Part shown: positions 1 through 9,179 of the stretch, piece by piece
How positions within the stretch are numbered: the stretch's first letter is position 1
How the letters are laid out: the number at the start of each line of letters is the position of its first letter
Assembly: GCA_023091665.1 (NCBI GenBank)
Contig: JALJCQ010000024.1
Span: 310,001 to 374,000 of the forward strand
Direction of reading: 5' to 3'
DNA: 64,000 nt
Source of the DNA: Pythium myriotylum
Lineage: Eukaryota; Oomycota; Peronosporomycetes; Pythiales; Pythiaceae
The notes under the pieces: model-generated
Databases searched by the model: none
What the model was told of the DNA's origin: nothing
Seen by the model: the letters and a program-made list of their open reading frames with translations, nothing else
Made by a program: the position numbers and the translations under genes

Positions 1-955
1 TGGGACCGACCACCTCCATCAAGATGAGAAGTGTCTCAAGTTCCTCAAGGAAGACGCTCAGTGGAGCACACGGAAGGTCCGTCTCAGTCAAGTCGACTGT
101 CCCTGTCTATTGTAGACATGGGTACAAGACCCAAGCAGAAGGCCATAAAGATGGCGAGAACGCCGCGTTCGGCGCAGTCGAAGCTTCGACAACGTCCACC
201 GACCTCATCGGTTGCGTTGGACAACGCTCGCACCAAGCCAGAGTGGCTGGCTCAGTTTGGTGTTGCTACATCGAGCAGTTCTCTGCGGTGTAGCCATCAC
301 GCCCGAGCGTATGGCCGACAACACGAAGTTGTCCGGCAGCGTCGTTGTTCGACTGCCACGGGTATCCCCGCACTCCACGAACTCAGTTGAGTCGCTGGAT
401 GAGGCTAGCCAGCCGCTCGAGTACTTGGTAGTACTCGCGGTGAATACCCACCGACCACAGTCTCCAGTATTGGACTGGACCTAGTTCTGGGCACCGTCAA
501 GAGACGAAGTTTGCGAGTTCGCATCGTACAGGTCTGTACGCTTGCACAAGGCAAGAACCCATCGCACTGAGTGTGTGTGCCAAGTTTGGGCTTGCCGCGA
601 GCTCTGCTCGCCTCGCAATGGTCGTCTGACCATGCCATTTTGGCTTGCCGCCGTCAGACGGCAAAATGGCCCAGTTTTGGGGGATCGTCATGATCCAGTG
701 GTCGCTGGCGACCGCGCGCACGTCTGCATGCGTCTCATGACGCAGCGAGGTGTTGCGCCAAGCCGCTGCGGCTCTCGGTCAGTCGTTGTCGAAAAATCGA
801 CACGCGACTTCGCGCTCATGGTCGCCATGAGTCTGTACCCATTTCCGTGTGGGTCCTCGGAAATTCCGTACTGGAATAGGCTCGTGTTCCTTTTCTAGGA
901 CACGGCTGTTCCTAAAGTAGGGACAAGGGTGTTCCTCATTTTGGGTGGGGGGTGG
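1..955 (+). other. Probable 3' internal remnant of an LTR retroelement; no gene recognised
   Basis: No open frame here resembles a known protein, and short frames in several phases are broken by stops. The stretch ends in a purine-rich tract at 943-955 that directly abuts a TG...CA block looking like a 3' LTR. That is what the end of a plus-strand LTR element looks like (polypurine tract, then 3' LTR). The element body would then lie mostly left of the window. A partly self-complementary segment occurs near 633-669. The retroelement reading rests only on the boundary signals, since no reverse transcriptase, integrase or chromodomain motif was found in the visible part. Confidence 0.35.
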
Positions 956-1152
956 TGTAACGGGGTACAAGGTTACACAAGTAGGTTAGGTTGTGTAGGT
1001 ACATAATGTGTGTGGTCCACTTAGGGGAAAAGTTACCCTAAGTAGTGACTCTCTTTTATTAGATTCAGTAGGTGATATCCCTGGGTATTAGATACCAGGG
1101 ATATCAGGTATAGGGGGGATTATTCCCCAGGGGAATAATCTGAATACAATCA
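956..1152 (+). mobile_element. Candidate long terminal repeat (3' LTR), 197 bases
   Basis: The block starts TGTAAC and ends AATCA, the TG...CA signature of LTRs, and sits directly after a polypurine tract. It is short and contains two near-perfect palindromes (1074-1105 and 1118-1140). The second copy that would prove an LTR pair is not in the window. No short target duplication flanks the block itself, so it is better read as the 3' LTR of a longer element than as a solo LTR. Sequence just downstream (1153 on) appears to belong to an older BED-type transposon into which it inserted. Confidence 0.5.
1074..1140. repeat. Two adjacent inverted repeats inside the candidate LTR
   Basis: The first has 11-base perfect arms at 1074-1084 and 1095-1105 (GATATCCCTGG and its complement) around a 10-base loop. 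The second has 11-base perfect arms at 1118-1128 and 1130-1140 (GATTATTCCCC and its complement) around one base. Both would form strong hairpins in RNA, as expected for structured LTR RNA or a terminator-like element. Confidence 0.8.
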
Positions 1153-1253
1153 GTTCGCCTTTTGCCAAGTCCTTGGCGCTCGTCGACAGGGGTCGACTCG
1201 GAGCGGCTGCTCACGCTTCCTCAAGCGCAGGTGCTGTGTACGGTCGTGGACCG

Positions 1254-1403
1254 TTACATAGGATGACGAGCCGCAAGGTGGCTGATCAAGTTGGTGAGAC
1301 CGGTGCGAGGTGCTTGCTTGCGCCGGACACTGCAAATGTTGCACTTGTAGTGATCAGTGTCGACTTGGGTAAAGAAGAAGTCGCAGAATTGGCGGTTGGA
1401 CAT
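1254..1403 (-). pseudogene. BED-type zinc finger fragment of a DNA transposon
   Basis: An ATG at 1403 opens a 49-residue frame with one zinc finger. YKCNIC supplies the two cysteines, and a later NLISHLAARH segment supplies the paired histidines, the spacing of BED fingers. BED fingers sit at the N-terminus of hAT-like and related transposases, and this one begins only about 15 residues into the frame, as expected. The frame stops at 1254 right after the finger, and a different frame continues a short way toward the candidate LTR, so the gene is frameshifted and cut off. No DDE or dimerisation region of the transposase remains. Confidence 0.6.
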
Positions 1404-1686
1404 GGTGGGTGTTGGAGGTTTCTTGTTGTGCTCAGTAGTAAATTGAGGAATGGCCAAGTGGGTCGAGTGGGAACGAAACGTTTGAGCATGCACAGACCAA
1501 CCTAACGAGTCGAATAGAAAGAGTAGGGAACGATTGAGCAAACAGACGTGACGAAGCGTACGGTCAAGCTTGAATCGAGTGAGGTACGATTGATTGAGCA
1601 TACAGAGAAGGAGGAACATGCGGTTGGAGTGTTGTGTGATCATAAACGTGTGGTGGCAAAGCCAGCCAATTATTATTGGCCAAATA

Positions 1687-2825
1687 CTATATTTTACTGG
1701 AGCCTCGACAAAAAATAATCCATAATTCAATACAATACAATGACAAGTTACTGCAACTGAATAATTTTCTTGGAGCCCTGGTTGGAGCCAGTGGGCAACC
1801 TTGCCTGATGCCGTTGAGGACTTGGTGCGTCATGGAGACTTCAGCATTTGCGACGAACTCTGCTGTTGTCGCAAGGTGCATCTGTTTGGCTGCAGCAATG
1901 AAGCGTGGTGGGAAGCCGAGTCTCGAGAGGGCACGCGCGAGGAAGGTGCGATCGAGAGAATCGTACGCTTTCTCGAAATCCAGCAGGACAGCGACTGCGT
2001 TTGCAAGCTTCTCATCTTGGTTCGCGGCGGCTTGTAGGGCGTGAAAGGTATCCAGCGCATCGTGAACCTGTCGCTCTGGGACAAACCCGAATTGGGTAGG
2101 CGATATGAGTTCTGAGAGATGTGGCCGAACACGGTTCAGCAGTAATCTGGAGTAGATCTTGTAATCAGTATCGAGAAGTGCGATGGGCCTGAAGTCTAAT
2201 CCTGTGCGTGGCGTGGCTCGCTTCGGGATGCACGCGATTGCAGCCTGTTTGAAGCTGCGAGGGAGGATGTTCGACCGATGCCACAGGTTGTACATCGGCG
2301 TGAGTGCTTCAACGATCATGTCCGTGTACTCGTGGTACCAGTCGTTGGGCAGCCCGTCGGTGCCACCGGCTTTGCCTCGAGGACAGGACTTGATGGCAGT
2401 ACGTACCTCCTCTTCCGTGAAATCATCGTCGAGCGAGAGTAGGTCGGGACCGCCTGAGTGTGGTGGAAGCTGGGCAAAGAAGGCATCGATATCTTCGTCA
2501 GGGAGCTGCCCACGTTGCGTGATGGGGTCCCACGCGCATGCGAGCCGATCTGCCATGGGCAGATGTGCTTGCCCTGGCTCCTCCGGCAAGTTCACGATAT
2601 TGTGGACTTTTGGCACGGCGTATCTCTGGAAAAAGGCGCGCTCAGCTTCGGGGGTGCCGGCGAGCGCCAGCTGCCATCGTCGCTGGCGGCGTCGTCCTGT
2701 CCGACGCCTGTGGAGTCGGATGAGTTCAGCGCGTATGCGGTGGGCCTCTGCACTGGCTGTGCTGCCATCTACTCCGTCCAACGTGAGAGCTCTCGCCTGA
2801 CGGTGCAGGGAGAGGAGTGTGGATG
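1687..2825 (-). pseudogene. Truncated LINE (non-LTR) reverse transcriptase
   Basis: The minus-strand frame reads as the fingers and palm of a non-LTR reverse transcriptase. KSCPRGKAGGTDGLPNDWY near 2370, then FRPIALLDTDYKI and LDFEKAYDSLDR, match conserved RVT_1 blocks, with KAYDSLDR holding the first catalytic aspartate. The frame ends in GIRQGCPLAP, the block just before the F/YADD catalytic box. After that it runs into unrelated A/T-rich sequence and stops at 1687, so the second half of the active site is missing. No endonuclease domain is present upstream either. It is a dead internal fragment related to the LINE copies at 9.2-12.7 kb. Confidence 0.85.
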
Positions 2826-3011
2826 GTAATCTCGTAGCTGCCAGAAGATCCGGTCACTGGCGCCGATAATGGAGAGACGGAGCCAGTGGTTGTCTTTGAA
2901 GACTTGGAGCCCCGCGACGAGGCCGGTGGATCTCGCGACGGTGTTGGTCGTTGTTGGCGCTGAGAGGCTCGTCGCAGTACTCCACACGACAACAAGGAGG
3001 GTTTCGGTCAA
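2820..3011 (-). pseudogene. LINE RNase H fragment fused upstream of the RT fragment
   Basis: The frame reads VVWSTATSLSAPTTTNTVAR... and IIGASDRIFWQLRDY, closely matching the RNase H domain of the LINE copy at 9.2-10.2 kb (VWSAATSLDAATTTNNIAEY, VIGDSQLILRQVSQY). Two active-site residues are lost: the Glu of NIAEY has become part of TVARS, and the Asp of IGDS is replaced in IGAS. In an intact element RNase H follows the reverse transcriptase, but here it lies upstream of it on the same strand. This segment is therefore the tail of one copy joined to the middle of another. Confidence 0.7.
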
Positions 3012-3109
3012 GTTCGATCACGACCGATCCTGATCCTCATGGGCTCGAATTTTTAACGGCGTACGGGTACGCTGTGTGAAGACTAAAGGTCGAGGTCATG
3101 AAAAAATCT

Positions 3110-4030
3110 GGGCAACTTTCGTGGAGGCCAGAGTTTTCCCAAAGGGTCCGAGAGGGTATACAATTTGAAAGGGTATGTTATTTGTGCCAGTCCAAATCGA
3201 TGATGACTCATCAGCAAGTTCAACCAGCTCGTCATTTTGAGCGTCAATGGATTCTACGCCACTGGGCGCCCCATGCTCCAGCTACATCTCGCGGAATCGC
3301 TCTCCGTAAACGTCATGGCGACTGATGTGCCAATCCTCAAAATTGTCGGCGAATCCGGCACCGAGAATTGACTTTTCCACCACGTTTTGGGGCACCGCCT
3401 TCCACGCGCTGTCGACCCACCGGGGGACGGTATTGACGCTTGGCGGCTTTGCTTTGCCGTTACAAGCGCACTCGATTTGGTCTGACACCTTCGACGCGTC
3501 GATGACTAGTTAGATGTGGTCTTCGAAAGACTTGTAGATGCCAATATGTCAGCTGTGGGATTTTTTAACCCACGAGTACGAATACATTTCGACCTGAACA
3601 TAACCCCTTAGACCACTCGGAGTCACTTCGATGGCCGTCGGGCAGTGTTTGCCCACGGAGACACAATTGCAAGTCACCAGTCACTGGATCGTGCCAATAT
3701 CTCCGGCCTGGAGGTACGGTGTCAAAGCCGCCGGCACTATCACGGATTTGATCCCCTTCTCTTCGCAGCGGGCCTTAACGGTCTTGGCAATACTCGCATG
3801 GAGTTCCAGACGATTGTCTTTCCCTCGCGCGCATCAAATACTGTGGGGAATGCCACATCGAGCCACTTCAGAAGGAGGCCAGTGTTGGCCCATGCCTTCT
3901 CCTGGAACGTGACGTACACATTCCCGACTCGCTGGAAATTTCCACCCCCCCTTTTACTTCCAAATGAGAAGAGGTAGTAGTCTCTTGCTGAGTGCGGTCA
4001 CCGCCAGCTCGACTGTGATTCGCATCGAAT
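3110..4030 (-). pseudogene. Pogo/Tigger-like DDE transposase remnant
   Basis: Pieces in different minus-strand frames together give a DDE endonuclease of the pogo-like type. They are LAVTALSKRLLPLLIWK, VYVTFQEKAWANTGLLLKW, a DSMR-like block, HASIAKTVKARCEEKG, VIVPAALTPYLQAGDIG, then DWHISRHDVYGERF and an acidic tail. The order matches the family: substrate-strand core, the Q-E-K-W block, a second acidic block followed by the LTPYLQAGD helix, then a C-terminal helical region. At least two frameshifts (near 3955 and 3800) and several stops break it, and a 144-base insertion splits the LQAGDIG codons. It is long dead. Confidence 0.75.
3548..3691. mobile_element. 144-base insertion with 9-base target duplication
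   Basis: TGCCAATAT occurs at 3539-3547 and again at 3692-3700. Leaving out one copy together with the 144 bases between rejoins the transposase reading as LQAGDIGIYKSF, an uninterrupted family motif, so this is a clean insertion. Nine-base duplications are typical of Mutator-like elements, but the insert has no clear terminal inverted repeats. It carries a small hairpin near its left end (GTGGG...CCCAC) and no coding capacity. It is best called a very short non-autonomous element of unknown class. Confidence 0.7.
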
Positions 4031-4335
4031 TGGCACGGTATACTGTTCGCTGGGATTCTCGGACTGCCCGACAACATCACTAGATCCAATAGGGTGCTCT
4101 ATCCAGACAGGGACATCTATTTGGCAGAACGTACAATCGTCGTCTCGAGTGTGGATACTACTGAGGATGCTCGGTAACGAACGAATGTTTATCTCATAAC
4201 CATGACAAGTACAGTCCTGTAACGTTTCGACCTGTATCGAGGTGAGTTTCCAGAGCTCCACACATGCATTGTGAGGTGGTATCTATTGATAGTAGACACC
4301 AACTCGCGAGTATTGAACAAACCGACTTCTACCGT

Positions 4336-5775
4336 TTATAGAGACTTCACATAGGCCACGGCTGCCTGCGCGTCCACGCGCCCATGACCGTACTGGTTGT
4401 TCGGCCACACGCTGTCCGATGTGCCGCCACACGTGAAGCCAGTCGAGCCCAGCGACCGCGCTGCAGTCTTCGTGAGCGCGTCCTTGACCTGGTCGAATGT
4501 GAGGTCGGGTTTCGCGTGAAGCAACAGCGCGATGACGCCGGTCACGTGGGGAGACGCCATGGACGTCCCCGAGTCCGTCATGTAGGTCGAGTCGGTGGCA
4601 CCACCCGCAGATCGCACGCGCACGCCTGGTGCTGAAATGTCGGGTTTGATTATCCCGGTGACGGCGGGTCCCTTTGCGCTGGTAGGCGAGAGCAAGTCGT
4701 TGACGTCAGTCGATCCAACGCCGATGACGGTGGGTAAGTCGGCTGGAGACTGGGCTGTCTCGCACTCAGGACCGCTGTTGCCATTCGCGAATACAGGGAT
4801 GATACCTGCGGCGCGCCAAGTGTTGACGACGGCTTGAAAGAATGTGCTGCCACGACCTCCAGCCCATGAGTTGTTGACCACGCGCGGGGCTTTCGAGCAG
4901 TCTTTGGTAGTCCCGGCTGGGTTCGTAGGGCATGTCATGAACTGAAAGCAGAGAAGAAGGTCAGATGTGGAGCAACCGTCATCACGGCAACCCTTGCAGC
5001 CAACCCACTTGGCACCTGGAGCGACACCCAGACCCTTCGCCCCCGTAATCGAACCCGTCACATGCGAACCGTGGTAGCTCGAATCGTAAGGGTTCTCAAG
5101 CTTGGCTTCCGGGTCGAACCAGGAAAAACCATCGTTGCGATAACTAGGCGCAAGAGCCTCGTGGGTCCCCCGCACACCAGTGTCGATGACGCCAACAACG
5201 ACGTCCTGGCCCGTGTTACCAGTCGCTCAGACGGCTTTCGCGTTGATCTTATCGACACCCCACTCGACCGTGGTCGAATTGTCAGAGGCTACGATATCAG
5301 CCATGGGCGACGGAGCAAGAGGGATGACTTCTTCCTCCGTGATCTCCGCAATCGACGACAGCGACGCCAGCTTCTCCACCAACTCGAGCGTCGCGTTCTC
5401 CACGTACACCTGGTTCGTGATCCAGAAACTCTCGGTCTTGGTGAAGAGCGCACCTCCACCCGACTCCTTGGCGAGCAGCGACGTCACCTCCTGCTGCGAC
5501 TTGGCCGCGTGCGTCTCGAGCGACTGGACGAGCGCGGCGATCTGCTGTCCGCGCGTGGCGAAGTCGGCTTCCTTGACGGCGTTGATGGGTTTGGCGGTGC
5601 CTTCTTTGAGGGTGAGGATGAGGTTGACGGTGTTTTGTTGTCGGAGGGTGCGGTGGACGGCGGGGTGAATGCGTGGTAGCGTGTTGTAGGCGGTCGCAGC
5701 AGCGGCAGAGGCATCGGTGGTGTGGACGCATGCGGCTGCGAGAGCAGCGAAGGCGAGGGTGTTTGCGAACTTCAT
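4336..5775 (-). pseudogene. Subtilisin-like serine protease (S8) with one in-frame stop
   Basis: From the ATG at 5775 the protein has a signal peptide (MKFANTLAFAALAAACVHTT), an I9-type propeptide of about 150 residues, then a peptidase S8 domain. The triad is complete: Asp in GVIDTGVRGTHEA, His in YHGSHVTGSITG, Ser in SGTSMASPHVTG. The oxyanion region (FANGNSGP) is also present. The 480-codon frame is interrupted once, by TGA at 5227-5229, between NAKAV and ATGNTG. Family members normally have a tryptophan there, so TGG to TGA is the simplest explanation. No intron of plausible size removes it. It would be a secreted protease acting outside the cell; whether it is a fresh pseudogene, a readthrough case or a sequence error cannot be told here. 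Confidence 0.8.
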
Positions 5776-7199
5776 GTCTTGGAGGCTCGGGATGTGGTGG
5801 ACTTGCTTTTGAGTCGGCGAGTTGGGGAATGCTGTAGCGAAAAGTTACGCACGACCGAAAAACGGTGAAAGATGATGCCTGGGTAATGTGGCTGAGTCAG
5901 CCTCTGTACCCTGGCGTCATCATGCATCATCGATTACCGACAGTGCTGATTGTATCTTAGTCTGATTGAGCCTATCCTTCATCTTCAACTTTTGGAATCG
6001 AGTCCTCACCGGAATTTCTTGACGCCAGTCACGTTCTCAGATAGATATTACCCTGCCGGGAAGGCAGACTAAACCTGCTCGAAGTTGACTAAGATGTGTC
6101 ACAACTGCGTCTTCCACCCCAACCTTCGTATCAACACCACATAGAACGCAGTGAATTGCACACGTCAGTGAGAAGCTCTCCGTCAACCAAACGCTCGGGC
6201 GCCGTTCGGGAACGATTCTACGCACAGTCTATCGTGCGAGAAGGCCTCATTCATTACTCGGTTTGTTTCACTATCCAAGCATTGGGACTGGTCGTTTCAA
6301 ATGGGTGAAGTACCTCCTTCGAACGGGTTAGAGGAGCATTGTGAGGGAGAGCAGTTCGTCATATCCGTCTCTCGTTCAGAGGCTGCTATTGTCGTGACCA
6401 CAAGTCTAGTCACAGAAAACTCTAACACGGTGATTTTTGTTTTGGGGTATCGTTTCTCTACGCCGATAGGTGTGTGGGTGGCAGCAAAATGTTTCGCTAT
6501 TTCTCCATTTCCCTACGTTGGATTTGCAGTCGCAGTAATGGTATTGTTTTTACCCAAACGTTCGTCTCTTTGACGCAGATCGTACTCCCAACGCAACGGT
6601 GTTCGTTGGTGGGAAGCAAGACTAAACCAGCTATAGTTGGCCTGCTTGTGTCACAAGACTTCACCACCACTTGGCGTCTTGTCATCCCATTACAGTGCAC
6701 GCTCCTGATCGCGAAACGCACTGTACAAGAACGCAATAATTACACCGCAACTCTGCCACTTGTCAGATCGATTCGTTGCTTATGTAGTGCTCGGTGCGGG
6801 AAGGAGAAGCTGGAAGGACACTCGACTGAGTTTGCTCAGAGATACACTGTACGAGGTCGCACCTTTACTGATCGTGCCAATATTAGTGTACCGTATCATT
6901 CTCTCAGTCAAGACTGAGAGAATGATACGATCCAGATGTTATTGTCGTTTGCATTCGAATTTGTGAGGAAGGCCCCAATCGAATCGTTTTGGGCAATCAT
7001 TTTCAAATCGATTCGATCGATATTCAGCCAACCAGAGCTTCGAATTCCAAAACACCTACCCACGTCCTCATTCTTATCGGCGCTGCGGACAGACAATCAT
7101 CTATTTGCGTTCTATGATTGGCCTAAAACCAGGTCTAAATCGATTCGGATATCTTCCAGTTTCAGTGCCAGTTTCACAAATTTTGGTGAAAACGACAAT
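5776..7199. other. Gene-free stretch
   Basis: Only short, unrelated frames occur on both strands and none resembles a known family. The segment just right of 5775 is the promoter side of the subtilase. From about 6300 on the composition becomes A/T-richer and resembles decayed repeat DNA. It contains the perfect palindrome at 6892-6929 and leads into the inverted repeats around the piggyBac-like remnant. Confidence 0.6.
6892..6929. repeat. Perfect 18-base palindrome with 2-base spacer
   Basis: CGTATCATTCTCTCAGTC at 6892-6909 is followed by AA and then by its exact reverse complement at 6912-6929. The flanking bases do not extend the symmetry. Such a cruciform-prone junction can arise when two transposon ends are fused head to head, or as the footprint of a miniature inverted element. 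Confidence 0.85.
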
Positions 7200-7519
7200 A
7201 CCGCAAAACTCGGATTTCAACAGCCGGCACATTTTAGCGGCCACCCGTCCAAATCGATACTGACCCCAACCAATCAGGACGTACCATATCAAACACAATA
7301 TTTATGATATATAAGGGAATTTATCAAAACAAGGTATACTGTAGTTTTGGAGTGACGGGGCCTTCAGGCAGGAACGGACCAATGTTTGATACCTCGCTTG
7401 ATATCATTCCATGTTTTGAGATTTCGTCAAGCGGATTCGTCGTGGGAAAAGTCTGTTTGAGACAAAAAACCAATACAAACAGCCTGTTTGGGTGGCCGTT
7501 ATTATCCGAGTTTTGCGGT
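7200..7519. repeat. Inverted repeat pair beside the piggyBac-like remnant
   Basis: A 16-base arm, ACCGCAAAACTCGGAT, at 7200-7215 is repeated in inverted orientation at 7504-7519. The similarity continues inward in a less perfect way (GGCCACCC near 7240 against GGGTGGCC near 7490). The pair looks like the ends of a roughly 320-base foldback or a MITE-like unit with no coding content. Confidence 0.6.
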
Positions 7520-7521
7520 AA

Positions 7522-8529
7522 CCCTTCGAGTCCGGACAGAATGGTGCAAATTTGCACCAATCCTTGTGCTAGAGACGGGTCATTACCAATACTAAAATCA
7601 AGTCAAATCAGCTACATTTCAATTTTGTGAAATTGCAAAAAGCAATTCCGCTTCTTCGACATGCACAATGGCACCTTGCAGAAGTCGTTGACCCGACAGA
7701 GTAGACATCGGAGACGGCCTTCTACGAATCGTGGGCAATGTGCTGCTGGTACTAGTCTTTTTGCAGGGAGCTGGGAGTTGTTGCTTGTGACGTAGACTCG
7801 ATGTGGTGGTCCTGGTTGCTGCAGCGAATCGAGCGACGACCTCGATCGCTTCCGCGTCTTTGGCTATCCTGCTGCAGCACTATCCATCATCAATGCCCAT
7901 GCAACCAAGAGACGAAATTCTTTGTGCGTCATGTCGGGTTGCACTGACTTGAAGATGAGGTACGCGTTTGTGAGGGCAGTGTCAACGAGCCAGTAGAACA
8001 ACGGCAGCCACGTGCGCGACGAGATGAGCTGTAGCGAGTAGCAGCTTCGATATTGATCGGCAAGGTCGACGCCATTCATGTAGTGATTGTCGTCGTCTAC
8101 AATCTTGGGAATCCGAAGCACCATACGACTTGCCTGACCAAACACTCGTCTTACCGTGGCGGCATTCGTTGATGTCTCACGTGGCCGACGGCGATTCCTC
8201 GCTACAAACCATTCAACGCCATCAACCCTGTGAATTTTCGACAGAAGCTGAACACCGTTGTCCATCCAGCACACAACAAGTACACCGTCGATAGCTCTCT
8301 TCCTCCATTTCCAATCGGCGCACACACGGATGGTCTGACACGGATGCGAGATCTCCTGATCCACAGCGAATTTCGAGAAGGTTCTTTCACCATTCGATTC
8401 GTCTCGTTGCCAAGAACAAGAATTTTTGACAATTGTGGGGGTGAAAGGGGGTTCCTGACACAAAAAACGACATGTTCTCAAATTTTGTTTCAATTTTGGT
8501 GCAAATTTGCACTTCCGGACTCGAAGGGA
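7522..8529. repeat. Inverted terminal-like repeats with palindromic core
   Basis: CCCTTCGAGTCCGGA at 7522-7536 is followed by an 18-base palindrome (TGGTGCAAATTTGCACCA, 7542-7559). The same two elements recur in inverted order at 8498-8529: palindrome GTGCAAATTTGCAC, then TCCGGACTCGAAGGG. This is the layout of transposon ends with terminal and subterminal repeats. The left copy lies just beyond the C-terminus of the piggyBac-like frame, as a true element end would. The right copy lies in the middle of that gene, so an internal rearrangement or nested copy is likely. Confidence 0.6.
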
Positions 8530-9069
8530 TACGTCATCGCAAATTTTGTGGTTGACTTTAGTGCTGTACTGTACAGTGTAGTACACTTTTGTTCAAGGAT
8601 ACACTAAATTTAGTCGATGGTTTGTGATGCCGTTCGACTTGAAATACCAATATTCGTCCAGTGATTGATAGCCACAGGATATTCGTGTTAGGCGCAACGA
8701 CACCCAATCGAGAGGAGGACTTCCACTGTCCGGTACACGCTCTCTTTATGGACGACGAAAACGATTGGCGGCCAGACTCAACGAATTCTCGATTGAGCGT
8801 GAAGACAGCAATGGCGAGCGGACACTCTGACAATACATGTTGTTTGACAACTGTCAACTCGGACGACGAGGAAATCAATTACTCCGGAGTATTGCAATAT
8901 ATTGTGATACAGCATGCGTATGGTGTGTATGTAGTATGGGGAAAGAAAGCAACTCGGGAAGGTCGACATTCTGGTTGGCTTTGTCTTCAGCGCGTTTGGC
9001 GCGAATGATGGCATTGGAAACTGCATCAAGAGTCACGATATCCCAGTTTATCTTCAAGAACATCAACAC
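7612..9069 (-). pseudogene. PiggyBac-like transposase, rearranged
   Basis: Reading leftward on the minus strand, a frame at 9069-8875 (KINWDIVTLDAVSNAIIRAK) and one at 8878-8590 (SGRQSFSSS...ACTGQWKSS, WLSITGR) look like the N-terminal and early catalytic parts. A frame from 8586 continues with VLVVCWMDNGVQLLSKIHRV and NHYMNGVDLADQYRSCY, core piggyBac (DDE_Tnp_1_7) blocks. After a TAG at 7864-7866 the same frame runs on to 7612 with the family's C-terminal cysteine-rich motif (CLLCRVNDFCKVPLC...FLQFHK). The middle third is replaced by repeat sequence, so it cannot encode a working enzyme. Confidence 0.7.
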
Positions 9070-9179
9070 CTCCAGGTTCTTTGCCTTTGCCGATACCCGA
9101 AAGGGAGCATCACATGCGAAAAAAAAAGGAGGATGGCTACTACGTTTCTTGCTGGTCAGGAAGTTCGTCTGCCGGCGGG

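Noticed and set aside
5200..5226. 27-base intron that would remove the TGA in the subtilase
   Set aside because: Too short to be spliced; the shortest supported introns in the window are about 40 bases.
5297..5731. Alternative frames inside the subtilase propeptide
   Set aside because: His/Arg-rich shadow frames produced by GC-rich codons; the subtilase frame has a signal peptide and family motifs.
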